From Streptomyces sp. NBC_01267 (lineage in GTDB: Bacteria > Actinomycetota > Actinomycetes > Streptomycetales > Streptomycetaceae), in contig NZ_CP108455.1 of assembly GCF_036241575.1 (NCBI RefSeq), forward strand, positions 3,158,001-3,222,000: 64,000 nt of DNA, written 5' to 3'. The notes under the pieces are model-generated. The model ran no database searches and was not told where the DNA came from. It saw nothing but the letters and a program-made list of their open reading frames with translations. Below, one piece after another: positions 24,498-33,029 of this stretch. Numbering within the stretch: the first letter of the stretch is position 1; every line of letters starts with the position of its first letter. A program made the translations under genes and the position numbers.

Positions 24498-25835
24498 ATG
24501 CATCTGACCCGCCCAAGGACGAGCGGCAGCCGCACTGGCCGCTCACGGATACGTACGCCGCGCCGCCCACTGGCCGTCGTCACCCTCGCCGCACTCGCGC
24601 TGGCGGCACTGACCTCGGGCAGCACCACCCTCGTACCGAGGACTCCGTCGGGCGGCTCCGCCCCCGCGTCCGCCGGGCGGCTCGCCCACCCCACCGACCA
24701 CGGCGGCTCCGTATCGCTCGGCCCCTGCAAGATCGGCGGCGCCATGGGCGTCCAGATGTCCGAGGGCCTGCCGACCGCCCCCGGCTACGCCCGCTCGACC
24801 GGCACGGTCCACGCGCTCACCCTCATGATCGACTTCCCGGACGCGGAGGGCCGCGGCAACGCGATGAGCCGGTACGACGAGTTCTTCCCGCAGACCGCCG
24901 ACTGGTACCGCACCAGCTCGTACGGGCGGCTCGACTACCGCCCGGATACGCCCGTCAAACACTGGCTGCGGATGCCGAAACCGTTCACCGCGTACGGCAT
25001 ACAGCGCGGCTCCCCCTACGAACCGGGCTACCGCGACCTCGCCCGGGACATCGTCAAAGCGGCCCGCAGCCAGGTGGACTTCCGCAAGTACGACCTGGTC
25101 AACGTCATCGCCACCCCCAACGCGGGCCCCTCGGCGCTGGACACCGTGCTCTCCGTGACCTTCTCCGGGAACGACGAGGCCCCGGTGACCGACGGCGTCC
25201 GGCTCTCCAACATGTCGTTCATCTACAGCCGCCAGGACGACGGATCCGGCTCGTACGACCACACCGGCTACCGCGTCCTGCCGCACGAGAACGGCCACGA
25301 CTTCGGCCTCCCCGACCTCTACACGTCGAGCGGCGGCGGCTCGGTCGGGCACTGGGACATCATGTCCGAGGACTGGGGCGCCGACAACGACATGCTGGGC
25401 TGGCACAAGTGGAAGCTCGGCTGGCTGGACGACAGTCAGGTCAGCTGCGCGTCGACCCCGGGCACCCACCAGGCCACGCTCTCCCCGCTGGAGACCCGCG
25501 GCGGCACCAAACTGGCGGTGATCCCGATGTCGGAGTCGGCCGCCTACGTACTGGAGGTCCGCACCCGCTCGGGCAACGACGACGCGGTCTGCCGGGCCGG
25601 CGTCCTCGTCTACCGCGTCGACGGGGACGTCGACACCGGCCAGGGCCCCATCACCGTCAAGGACAGCACCCCGGACAGCAGCGGCTGCACCATGCGCCCC
25701 AATGTGCAGGCGGAGCTGTCGGACGCGCCGTTCATGGTGGGCCAGACCTTCACGGACGCGGCGCGCGGGGTCATCGTCGCCGTCACCGGGAAGGACAAGT
25801 CGGGCCGCTACGAGGTGCGCATCACGCGTTCCTGA
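24498..25835 (+). CDS. Secreted M6-family metalloprotease
   Basis: A 445-residue secreted zinc protease of the M6 (immune inhibitor A-like) family. A basic N-terminus and hydrophobic segment (about 18-40, LAVVTLAALALAALTSG) form a signal peptide, followed by a short pro-region. The catalytic zinc motif is LPHENGHDFGLPDLYTS, an H-E-x-x-H-x-x-G-x-x-D motif, with DIMSEDWG downstream as the Met-turn region. The C-terminal 150 residues form a beta-rich domain with a few cysteines. ATG 24498 (MHLTRPR) is used; the frame is open to 24375. It probably degrades extracellular protein. Confidence 0.9.
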   Translation: MHLTRPRTSGSRTGRSRIRTPRRPLAVVTLAALALAALTSGSTTLVPRTPSGGSAPASAGRLAHPTDHGGSVSLGPCKIGGAMGVQMSEGLPTAPGYARSTGTVHALTLMIDFPDAEGRGNAMSRYDEFFPQTADWYRTSSYGRLDYRPDTPVKHWLRMPKPFTAYGIQRGSPYEPGYRDLARDIVKAARSQVDFRKYDLVNVIATPNAGPSALDTVLSVTFSGNDEAPVTDGVRLSNMSFIYSRQDDGSGSYDHTGYRVLPHENGHDFGLPDLYTSSGGGSVGHWDIMSEDWGADNDMLGWHKWKLGWLDDSQVSCASTPGTHQATLSPLETRGGTKLAVIPMSESAAYVLEVRTRSGNDDAVCRAGVLVYRVDGDVDTGQGPITVKDSTPDSSGCTMRPNVQAELSDAPFMVGQTFTDAARGVIVAVTGKDKSGRYEVRITRS

Positions 25836-25905
25836 TGCTTCTGATACTCCTGAACGGTGCGACTGGGCGGCACCCGGCCTCACCCGGTCTCCGGCCTCAG
25901 CGACC

Positions 25906-26361
25906 TCAGCGGACGAGGGTGGCGGAGACGACCTTGCCGCCGTCCGGCCGGGGCGACACCTCGACGGTGCGGGCCAGCCGCCGCACCATCGGCCAGCCGA
26001 AGCCGCCCCCGCACCCGGTCAGATCGGGCGTGCGGTCCTGCGGATGGGCGGGGCTGGGATCGGCGACGGCGACTTCAAGACACCGCCGGTCGGCAGTGAG
26101 CCGCAGCACGGTCACACCGCCCGCGTGCCGCAGGGCGTTGGTGACGAGCTCGGAGACCAGCAGGACCAGGTTCTGACTGGTGTGCGCGGGCGGCGCCGGA
26201 TGCAGTCCCGACAGGAATCCGAACACCGCCTCCCGCGCCTCGGCCGCCAGTTGCGGCCGACAGGTCCAGTTGGTGAGGTCCGGCCGCCCTTGTCCGCCGC
26301 CGCACCGATCGCCGCACCGATCGCCGTATCCGTGGCGCATTTCCCGCTGCACATGACTCAC
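25906..26361 (-). CDS. ATP-binding protein, RsbW/SpoIIAB-like anti-sigma kinase family
   Basis: A 151-residue HATPase_c_2 protein. LLVSELVTNALRHAGG is the N box, VAVADPSPAHPQ the G1 box (D-x-S-x-x-x-P) and GGGFGWPMVRRLARTVEVSPRPDGGKVVSATL the G2 region. Streptomyces has dozens of these small kinases; many bind SigB-type sigma factors. The SigB-family sigma gene at 26967 lies only 600 bases away, on the other strand, so a regulatory pairing is possible but not shown. ATG 26361 follows GGGTGAG; an ATG at codon 9 is possible. The first 25 residues are unusual, with a repeated GDRCG. Confidence 0.82.
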   Translation of the reverse strand: MSHVQREMRHGYGDRCGDRCGGGQGRPDLTNWTCRPQLAAEAREAVFGFLSGLHPAPPAHTSQNLVLLVSELVTNALRHAGGVTVLRLTADRRCLEVAVADPSPAHPQDRTPDLTGCGGGFGWPMVRRLARTVEVSPRPDGGKVVSATLVR

Positions 26362-26640
26362 CCCATCGACAGAAACGCCCCTCGCGGCACGTTTGCTGCA
26401 TTCCTTGCACTCGCCTCACTTCTTGCCACCGCGCGCCTACCCCGGACAGCCGGATCCAGCGAAATCCAGCGGGAAATCAGCGAAAAGAGCCTGCCGTTCA
26501 CCCGTACGCATGAAATCGAAAAGGCCGGGCAGCCGAATGATCAGCGCAACGACGAAGCGGCGGATCAATGCACCCGTCGACGTGAAGACCGTCGACACAA
26601 AGACCGCTGAATAAAACGAATGCAGTGGAGGCTGATATCG

Positions 26641-26811
26641 ATGGGCCCCGTACTTCTTGTTCTTCTTCTCGCCCTGCTTCTCTTCGGCGCGGGCTTCGCA
26701 CTGAAGGCACTGTGGTGGATCGCGATCGTGGTGCTGGTGGTGTGGCTGCTCGGATTCCTGATCCATCCGGCAGGAGGCAGCAGCCGCAGGGGACGTTGGT
26801 ACCGCTGGTAG
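26641..26811 (+). CDS. Small hydrophobic membrane protein
   Basis: A 56-residue protein, almost all one or two membrane helices (GPVLLVLLLALLLFGAGFAL, then WWIAIVVLVVWLLGFLI) and a C-terminal tail ending SRRGRWYRW. I recognise this as the small stress-linked hydrophobic protein widespread in actinobacteria (related to the lmo0937 family). GGAGG lies nine bases before the ATG. It stands just upstream of the SigB-type sigma gene but is separated from it by a strong hairpin, so it is probably its own transcript. Confidence 0.8.
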   Translation: MGPVLLVLLLALLLFGAGFALKALWWIAIVVLVVWLLGFLIHPAGGSSRRGRWYRW

Positions 26812-26832
26812 ACCGCATCACCCGTCAGGGAT

Positions 26833-26879
26833 GGGCAGGATGGATGGGCCATAACAGAACAAACCCATCCATCCTGCCC
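26833..26879 (+). terminator. Strong hairpin between hydrophobic protein and sigma gene
   Basis: A perfect 16-base-pair stem (26833-26848 with 26864-26879) around a 15-base loop, followed by GCTTTTCG. It fits an intrinsic terminator of the small hydrophobic gene, and sits in front of the sigma gene. Confidence 0.75.
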
Positions 26880-26966
26880 GCTTTTCGCTGCGAGAGGATT
26901 GAAGACATCACCCCCGGGCAGGAGCGGACATTGAACGGGGTCCGCTACTTGGGGAGGCTGAACACC

Positions 26967-27881
26967 ATGGCGCTGAAGTCCGCGCATGCTGCCACGACCG
27001 AGCCGGTACCTGCTGTGCCCGCAGGATCGGTACCGACCGCTCCGGCTCCGCCGGAGGTGGGCGGCCTTCCGTGGATCGAGGATGCGGGGAAGGTGGCACC
27101 GAAGGACGCGCGGGCACTTTCCAAGCTCTTTTTCGATCAGCTCCAGGTGCTCGAAGAGGGCACCCATGAATACCAGTACGCCCGCAACACCCTTATCGAG
27201 ATGAACCTTTCACTCGTCAGGTTCGCCGCGAGCCGTTTCCGGCACCGCGGAAGCGGCGAGATGGAGGACATCACCCAGGTCGGCACGATCGGTCTGATCA
27301 AGGCCATCGACCGGTTCGACCTGTCCCGCGAGGTGGAATTCACCACGTTCGCCGTCCCTTATATCGTCGGCGAGATCAAGCGTTTCTTCCGCGACACCAG
27401 CTGGGCCGTCCATGTGCCGCGCAGGCTCCAGGAGCTGCGGGTGGAGATCGCCAAGGGGAAGGAACACCTGGCGGTTCTGCTGGACCGCGACCCGACGGTC
27501 GCCGAGCTGGCCGCGCACCTCGACCTCACCGAGGACGAGATCGTCGAGGGCATCGTCGCGAGCAACGGCTACACCGCGGGCTCGCTGGACATGCCCAACG
27601 ATTCGGGCAGCGACAGCCAGGCGGCCAAGAGCGGTCGTACCTTCGCCGACGTCCTGGGCGAGCCCGACCCGGCGATGGAGACGGTCGAGGACCTGCACGC
27701 CCTGGCTCCCCTGCTGCACACGCTCGACTCCCGCGAACGCCGCATCGTGGAGATGCGCTTCGGCGAGGAGCTGACCCAGGCCCAGATCGGCGAGCAGCTC
27801 GGCATCTCGCAGATGCATGTGTCCCGTCTGCTGGCGCGCATCCTGAAGCGGCTGCGCAGCGGAATGCTCGTCGAGGACTGA
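26967..27881 (+). CDS. SigB/SigF/SigG-family RNA polymerase sigma factor
   Basis: A 304-residue group 3 sigma factor of the Streptomyces SigB family (stress and development). Region 2 holds NTLIEMNLSLVRFAASRF and MEDITQVGTIGLIKAIDRFD, with FTTFAVPYIVGEIKRFFRD for -10 recognition. Region 3 is VPRRLQELRVEIAKGKEHL onward, and region 4 ends with LTQAQIGEQLGISQMHVSRLLARILKRLR. The first 60 residues are Ala/Pro-rich. ATG 26967 has GGGGAGG nine bases upstream. Nearby is an RsbW-like ATPase gene on the opposite strand, a natural candidate for its anti-sigma factor. I did not find a clear GGGTAC/T SigB-type -10 sequence upstream. Confidence 0.92.
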   Translation: MALKSAHAATTEPVPAVPAGSVPTAPAPPEVGGLPWIEDAGKVAPKDARALSKLFFDQLQVLEEGTHEYQYARNTLIEMNLSLVRFAASRFRHRGSGEMEDITQVGTIGLIKAIDRFDLSREVEFTTFAVPYIVGEIKRFFRDTSWAVHVPRRLQELRVEIAKGKEHLAVLLDRDPTVAELAAHLDLTEDEIVEGIVASNGYTAGSLDMPNDSGSDSQAAKSGRTFADVLGEPDPAMETVEDLHALAPLLHTLDSRERRIVEMRFGEELTQAQIGEQLGISQMHVSRLLARILKRLRSGMLVED

Positions 27882-27960
27882 GGCGGGGGCCAGGGCCAGC
27901 GATCGGCCGGAGCCAGGGGTCAGCCAGGCCCAGGGATCGGCCAGGACCGAGGCGTACGGA

Positions 27961-27985
27961 GCGCGGCCCGCAACGCGGGCCGCGC
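27961..27985 (+). terminator. Terminator hairpin after the sigma gene
   Basis: A perfect 11-base-pair GC stem (27961-27971 with 27975-27985) with a three-base loop, then GTCACGTTTG. It separates the sigma gene from the promoter of the GlpP-linked operon. Confidence 0.7.
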
Positions 27986-28014
27986 GTCACGTTTGCGTAA
28001 CCTGGCCGAAACTC

Positions 28015-28043
28015 TTGACGCTTCTCTGGCTGGTTCCTAACCT
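28015..28043 (+). promoter_or_regulatory. Sigma-70 type promoter of the GlpP-linked operon
   Basis: TTGACG (28015-28020), exactly 17 bases, then TAACCT (28038-28043). This is one of the best housekeeping-type promoter matches in the window. Transcription should start near 28050, giving a leader of about 150 bases before the MFS gene. Confidence 0.75.
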
Positions 28044-28076
28044 CACTGAGTAGTACGCACTCTCGTTGTTCACGTG

Positions 28077-28152
28077 CTGCGGCGCTTTCCGCAGTGTTTT
28101 GGCAGGCACAGACATAGACCACCTGTCGGTGGTTTCGTCATGCCTGCTTTTT
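28077..28152 (+). promoter_or_regulatory. Leader hairpins with intrinsic terminator; candidate GlpP antitermination site
   Basis: The leader folds into two hairpins. The first pairs CTGCGG (28077-28082) with CCGCAG (28089-28094) and is followed by TGTTTT. The second is long: GCAGGCA (28102-28108) pairs with TGCCTGC (28141-28147), GAC with GTC inside it, and ACCACC (28118-28123) with GGTGGT (28128-28133) around the loop TGTC. Five T residues (28148-28152) follow at once, the layout of a rho-independent terminator, which is rare in Streptomyces. It lies between promoter and first gene of an operon that encodes a GlpP-family RNA antiterminator. In Bacillus, GlpP binds such a leader when glycerol 3-phosphate is present. 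The assignment is inferred. Confidence 0.65.
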
Positions 28153-28198
28153 CTGTGCTCCCCGTGCCGCCGATGGGTCTTCATTCGAAGGCGGATTC

Positions 28199-29629
28199 AT
28201 GGCACAACGTCCGAGCGTCAAAGGCGTCGCCGACGTCGTTGCGCTCATCGATGGGCTGGGGAAGATCACCGGCCGGGCGCAAGTCATCTGGTTCCTCGTG
28301 TTCGGCGGGCTGTTCCTCGACGCCTACTCGAACGCCGCGCTGAGCGCCGGTCTGGGACCCATGACGGCCCAGATGCATCTGTCCAGCACCCAGGTCTCGA
28401 TCCTCACGGCCACCGCCCCGGCCCTGGCGATCATCTTCAACCCGGTCGGCGGCTGGCTCGCCACCCGGTTCGGCCGGGTTCCCCCGCTGCTGATCGCCAA
28501 GGTGTTCGCCATCGCGGGCGCCCTGCTGGCCTGCTTCGCCGGTGACTTCACCGTCGTCTGGCTGGGCCGGGTCCTGGTGGGCATCGCGTACGGGATCGAC
28601 TTCGCGGTCGCCATGGCACTGCTCGCCGAGTACACCCCGGCGAAGATGAGCGGCCGGCTCAATCTGTGGCAGGCCGTCTGGTACGTCGCCACCACCAGCA
28701 ACCTCGCGCTCGCCCTGGTCTTCTTCAACCTGGACGTGGGCCAGGACATCTGGCGCTGGTCGGTCGGCTCCGCCGGGGTCGTGGCCGCTGTGATGCTGAT
28801 CCTCCAGTGGACGATGCTCTCCGAGAGCCCCACCTGGCTCGCGGGCAAGGGCCGCCTGGACGACGCGGTCCGCAGCCTGGACCGGATCTACAAGATCAAG
28901 GCCGTCGCGGGGAAGCCCGACGCCGCCACCCGCGCCGCCACCACCGCCCCCGCGATCGGGATGCGCCAGGCCGGGCTGCTCTTCAAGGGCGAGTACCTGC
29001 CCCGGACCATCCTCTCCTCGGTGATCTCGCTGGGGCAGTCCATGCAGTACTTCGCGGTCGGCTGGTACCTCCCGCTGATCAGCCTGACGATCTTCGGCGA
29101 GAGCTTCCAGAAGGCCACCATCGGCTCGATGGTGTTCAACGCCTTCGGTATCGCGGGCGGCCTGCTCTCCGCGTACTTCGGCCGCCGCCTGGGCCTGCGG
29201 CTCAGCTCGGCCTTCGGGTTCGGCGGGGTGTTCGTCGCGCTGGTCGCGATGGGCCTCACCTTCGAGAAGGTCCCGACCGCCGTGGCGTTCCTGCTGCCCG
29301 TGCTGTTCATCCTCTGCCACTCCGCGGGCCCCGGCGCCAACGGCAAGTCCATCGCGGCGCTCTCGTACAGCAGTGATGTGCGCGCCCTGGGCACCGGTGT
29401 CACCGGGATGGTCGGCAGCTTCGGCAGTGTCGCCGGACTGTATGTGTTCCCGCAGATCAAGGACTCGCTGGGGCTCGCCGACACCTTCCTGGTGATCTCC
29501 GTCGTACCGCTGCTCGGCATGATCACCTGCCTGGCGATCAAGTGGGACCCGACGAAGAGCGCGCAGTCGCCCGACGAGGCGGCGGCCGAGGGTGCGGCAG
29601 GTTCGCCGGAGCCCGCGACCGCGCGCTGA
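28199..29629 (+). CDS. MFS transporter of a GlpP-linked polyol operon
   Basis: A 476-residue major facilitator with about 12 helices. FNPVGGWLATRFGRVPPLLIAK is motif A and the sugar-porter-like AEYTPAKMSGRLNLWQAVWY lies in the fourth to fifth helix region, so it resembles the sugar/metabolite symporter branch rather than drug exporters. AAGGCGG lies six bases before the ATG. It is the first gene of a set with a glycerol-kinase-like enzyme, GlpD-like and AGPS-like flavoenzymes and GlpP, so it probably imports their substrate. No GlpF facilitator is present. A long structured leader with a terminator precedes it. Confidence 0.85.
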   Translation: MAQRPSVKGVADVVALIDGLGKITGRAQVIWFLVFGGLFLDAYSNAALSAGLGPMTAQMHLSSTQVSILTATAPALAIIFNPVGGWLATRFGRVPPLLIAKVFAIAGALLACFAGDFTVVWLGRVLVGIAYGIDFAVAMALLAEYTPAKMSGRLNLWQAVWYVATTSNLALALVFFNLDVGQDIWRWSVGSAGVVAAVMLILQWTMLSESPTWLAGKGRLDDAVRSLDRIYKIKAVAGKPDAATRAATTAPAIGMRQAGLLFKGEYLPRTILSSVISLGQSMQYFAVGWYLPLISLTIFGESFQKATIGSMVFNAFGIAGGLLSAYFGRRLGLRLSSAFGFGGVFVALVAMGLTFEKVPTAVAFLLPVLFILCHSAGPGANGKSIAALSYSSDVRALGTGVTGMVGSFGSVAGLYVFPQIKDSLGLADTFLVISVVPLLGMITCLAIKWDPTKSAQSPDEAAAEGAAGSPEPATAR

Positions 29630-29709
29630 CCGTCCGCCGCGCCTGCCGCACCACACGATGATCCCCTCCCCCTCAGCACGTTCGCGATGCTCGCAATGAA
29701 AGGGCTGCA

Positions 29710-31263
29710 ATGACGCAGACGCTCCCCGGCGCCGCCCCACGGCGCGGTGTGCTGGCCATCGACGAAGGCACCACGGGCACCAGAGCAGGAGTCGTCCTCG
29801 ACTCCGGCGCCGCCCACGAGGTGTTCTACCGGTCGATCGAGGTCAGCCATCCGGACGACCTCTCGGTCGAGCAGGATCCGATGGAGATCTGGTCCGCCAC
29901 CGTCGAGGTGGCGCGCCGCGCCGTCGGCCGGGCCCGCGAGGACGGCATCGGGATCACCGCGGTGGCGCTCTCCACCCAGCGGGCCACCGCGATGCTGTGG
30001 GACCGGGTCACCGGGCAGCCGCTACTGCCCGCGGTGGTGTGGCAGGACCGGCGGTACGCGCAGGAGCTGACCTCGTACGAGAAGGAGTGGGACGCCGCGC
30101 TGCTGGCCCGGCAGGGCCGGCCGGTCGGCGCCCGCGCGCCGTTCCTCTGGGCGGCCCGGCAGATCGCCGCGCACCCGGAGGTGGCCGCCGCGCACCGCGC
30201 GGGGCGGCTGCTCTTCGGCACCGTCGACACCTGGCTGATCTGGCGCCTCACCGGTGGCGCCGTGCACGCCACCACTCCCACCAACGCCGCGTCCACCGGC
30301 GGTTATCTGCTCGAACAGCACGCCTGGGACGAGGAGTGGATCAACCGGCTCGGCTTCCCCCTCGACCTGCTGCCCGAACTCCGGTCCGACGACGCCGGGT
30401 TCGGTACGACCGACCCGGACATCCTCGGGATCGCCGTCCCGCTGGCCGCCTCCATGGGCGACCAGCACGCCGCACTGATCGCGCTCGGCGGGCTCGCCGC
30501 CGGGCAGGGCATGTGCATGTACGGGACCGGCGCCTTCGTGGACGCGGCGACCGGCACCGAGCCCGCCCTGCCCCGGCCGGACATCTCCGGGGTGCTCGCC
30601 CAGCCCGGCCGGCGGCAGGGCGACATCAGCCACTACAGCCTGGAGGCCTACACCTCCACAGCGGGTTCGGCGCTGCGCTGGCTCTGCGACGACCTGGGGT
30701 TGTTCGCATCGCCGAAGGAACTCGGTGAGGAGGCGGGCCGGGTCCCCACCCGGCCGGGCCGCACCCCGCGTTTCGTCCCGGCACTCGCCGGGGTCCGTAC
30801 GCCGGTCTGGCATCCGGAGGCCACCGCCTCCCTCACCGGGCTCACCCTCGCCACCACCCGCGCCGACCTGGCCCGCGCCGTGCTAGACGGGATCGCGCAC
30901 TCGGTGTGCGACCTCATCGACGGGGTCGCGGACACCATGGGCGCGCCGTTCACCCGGCTCCGGGTCGGCGGCGGGGTGGCCGGCAGCGACCCGCTCCTGC
31001 AGATCCAGGCCGACCTGACCGGCCTGTCGCTGGAGCGGGTCGCCGACTCGGCCACCGCCAGCCTGCGCGGCACCGCCTATCTGGCCGGTGTCGCCCAGGG
31101 GTTGTGGTCCTCGCTGGACGAGGTCGTCGAGGCGCAGCCGCGCGGCACGACCTTCGAGCCCGCGATCAGCGCGGCCGACCGCACCGGACAGCGGGCCGCC
31201 TGGCGCGACGTCCTGATCTCGCACCTGGACGACCCGGCCCTGAAACCTCTTGAACCTCACTGA
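29710..31263 (+). CDS. FGGY-family carbohydrate kinase, glycerol-kinase-like with altered substrate site
   Basis: A 517-residue FGGY kinase nearest to glycerol kinases. LAIDEGTTGTRAGVV (about 15-29) is the phosphate loop, VVWQDRR (109-115) and GDQHAAL (250-256) are FGGY landmarks, and GGGVAGSDPLLQIQADLTG is the C-terminal signature. Glycerol kinase of E. coli holds glycerol with Arg83, Glu84, Tyr135, Asp245 and Gln246. Here Arg91, Asp251 and Gln252 are kept, but Glu84 aligns with Ala92 (TQRATAM) and the Tyr135 region reads RPVGARAPFLW with no tyrosine. So a different polyol or a substituted glycerol is likely. It lies 80 bases after the transporter and 92 before the GlpD-like gene. Confidence 0.88.
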   Translation: MTQTLPGAAPRRGVLAIDEGTTGTRAGVVLDSGAAHEVFYRSIEVSHPDDLSVEQDPMEIWSATVEVARRAVGRAREDGIGITAVALSTQRATAMLWDRVTGQPLLPAVVWQDRRYAQELTSYEKEWDAALLARQGRPVGARAPFLWAARQIAAHPEVAAAHRAGRLLFGTVDTWLIWRLTGGAVHATTPTNAASTGGYLLEQHAWDEEWINRLGFPLDLLPELRSDDAGFGTTDPDILGIAVPLAASMGDQHAALIALGGLAAGQGMCMYGTGAFVDAATGTEPALPRPDISGVLAQPGRRQGDISHYSLEAYTSTAGSALRWLCDDLGLFASPKELGEEAGRVPTRPGRTPRFVPALAGVRTPVWHPEATASLTGLTLATTRADLARAVLDGIAHSVCDLIDGVADTMGAPFTRLRVGGGVAGSDPLLQIQADLTGLSLERVADSATASLRGTAYLAGVAQGLWSSLDEVVEAQPRGTTFEPAISAADRTGQRAAWRDVLISHLDDPALKPLEPH

Positions 31264-31355
31264 CCTCACGCCCCCCACCGACGGCCCCGACCGTCGCCTG
31301 GACGGCCCGTACCTGACCGCGCGGCCGTCGCACCGAACCACCAGGAGTTGATGTT

Positions 31356-33029
31356 GTGATCACCATGCCCGCCAGGAAACCGGGGCGCGGCGCCGCGGCG
31401 ACCCGTGTGAAGCCGCTGCTGCTGGACCGCGCGGCGACGAAGCGCCGGCTGGCCGACGACACGTACGACGTGCTCGTCATCGGCGGCGGCATCACCGGCG
31501 CGTACGCCGTCCTCGACGCGGCCTCGCGCGGGCTGCGCGCGGCCCTGATCGAGAAGGACGACTTCGCGTCCGGCACGTCCTCGAAGTCCTCGAAGATGGT
31601 GCACGGCGGCCTGCGTTACATCGAGCAGGGCAACGTCAACCTGGTGCGCCACTCGCTCCTGGAGCGTCACCGCTTCCGCAAGAACGCCCCGCACCTGGTA
31701 CACCGGCTGCCGTTCCTCTTCCCGATCCTGGAGAAGGAGGGCATCTTCGACGCCCGCCTGGCCAAGGGCTTCGAGGGGCTGCTCTGGACGTACGACCTGG
31801 TCGGCGGCTGGCGGATCGGCAAGCTCCACCAGCGTCTGTCGGTCCCCGAGGTCCTCGCGCAGGCGCCGACGCTGCGCGCGGAGAACCTCAAGGGCGGGCT
31901 GATGTACTTCGACGCCCGCACCGACGACGCCCGGCTGGTCCTCACCATCGTCCGCACCGCCGCCGCGCTCGGCGCGACGGTCCTCAACGGCGCCAAGGCC
32001 GAGGGTCTGCTGACCCAGATGGGCAAGGTCTCCGGCGCCCGGGTCTCCGTGGACGGCGACACCCTCGACATACGGGCGCGGGCCGTCGTGAACGCCACCG
32101 GGGTGTGGACCGACGAGCTGGACGCGAAGGCCGACGACCGCCACCAGCCGCAGGTCAGGCCCGCCAAGGGCGTGCACATCGTGGTGCCGTGGGACAAGGT
32201 GCGGATCAACTGCACGGTCACCGTGCCGATCCCCGGCCGGGCCCGTCGCGCGACCTGCACCCGCTGGGGCAACAGCGTCGTCCTGGGCACCACCGACGAG
32301 GACTACCAGGGCTCCCCGGACGATGTGCACTGCACCCGCGAGGAGATGAACTTCCTTCTGGAGGGCGCCAACACGGCCTTCGAGGGGAAGCTCACCCCGG
32401 ACGACGTGGTGGGCTCGATCGGCGGGCTGCGTCCGCTGGTCGGCGGCAAGGAGGGCGCGACGCTCGACATGCGCCGCGACCACCACATCTCGGTCGGCCG
32501 CACCGGCATGGTCACCGTGACCGGCGGAAAGCTCACCACCAGCCGTCACATGGGCGAGCTCGTCATCGACAAGGTGATGACGGTCCTCGGCCGCAAGGGC
32601 AAGAGCCGTACGGCGAACCTGCCGCTGCTCGGCGGCGCCGGCTACGACGCCGAGGCCGTCGCCGCGTCCGGCGGTATCGCCGCGCACCTGGGCGAACGGT
32701 TCGGCACCGAGGCCCGGTTCGTCGGCGACCTGATCCAGGACGACCCGACGCTGGCCGAACCGATCGTCGCGGGGCTCCCGTACACGAAGGCGGAGGTCGT
32801 GTACGCGGCCCGCGCCGAGCTGGCCCGCTCGGTCGACGACGTCCTCTCCCGCCGGATGCGCGCCCGCCTGTTCGCCCGGGACGCCTCCGCCGACGCGGCC
32901 ACCGCCGTCGGCGAGATCCTCGGCCGCGAACTGAACCTCGACGAGGCGGCGGTGGACCGTTCGGTCGCCGAGTACCTCGAAGCAGTCCGTCATGAGAAGT
33001 CCGTACTCCTCGAAGGAGCAGCAGCATGA
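31356..33029 (+). CDS. FAD-dependent glycerol-3-phosphate dehydrogenase-like enzyme
   Basis: A 557-residue GlpD/DAO-family flavoprotein. The N-terminal dinucleotide fold is DVLVIGGGITGAYAVLDAASRGL, followed by the GlpD signature DFASGTSSKSSKMVHGGLRYIEQGN. GSIGGLRPLVG and VTGGKLTTSRHMGE complete the FAD domain, and residues about 405-557 form the helical C-terminal domain. GlpD oxidises glycerol 3-phosphate to DHAP with electrons to quinone. GTG 31356 has AGGAG eight bases upstream; an ATG three codons later is possible. Its stop overlaps the next gene's ATG as ATGA. Since the kinase substrate site is altered, the phosphate ester oxidised here may be a glycerol 3-phosphate relative. Confidence 0.92.
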   Translation: MITMPARKPGRGAAATRVKPLLLDRAATKRRLADDTYDVLVIGGGITGAYAVLDAASRGLRAALIEKDDFASGTSSKSSKMVHGGLRYIEQGNVNLVRHSLLERHRFRKNAPHLVHRLPFLFPILEKEGIFDARLAKGFEGLLWTYDLVGGWRIGKLHQRLSVPEVLAQAPTLRAENLKGGLMYFDARTDDARLVLTIVRTAAALGATVLNGAKAEGLLTQMGKVSGARVSVDGDTLDIRARAVVNATGVWTDELDAKADDRHQPQVRPAKGVHIVVPWDKVRINCTVTVPIPGRARRATCTRWGNSVVLGTTDEDYQGSPDDVHCTREEMNFLLEGANTAFEGKLTPDDVVGSIGGLRPLVGGKEGATLDMRRDHHISVGRTGMVTVTGGKLTTSRHMGELVIDKVMTVLGRKGKSRTANLPLLGGAGYDAEAVAASGGIAAHLGERFGTEARFVGDLIQDDPTLAEPIVAGLPYTKAEVVYAARAELARSVDDVLSRRMRARLFARDASADAATAVGEILGRELNLDEAAVDRSVAEYLEAVRHEKSVLLEGAAA

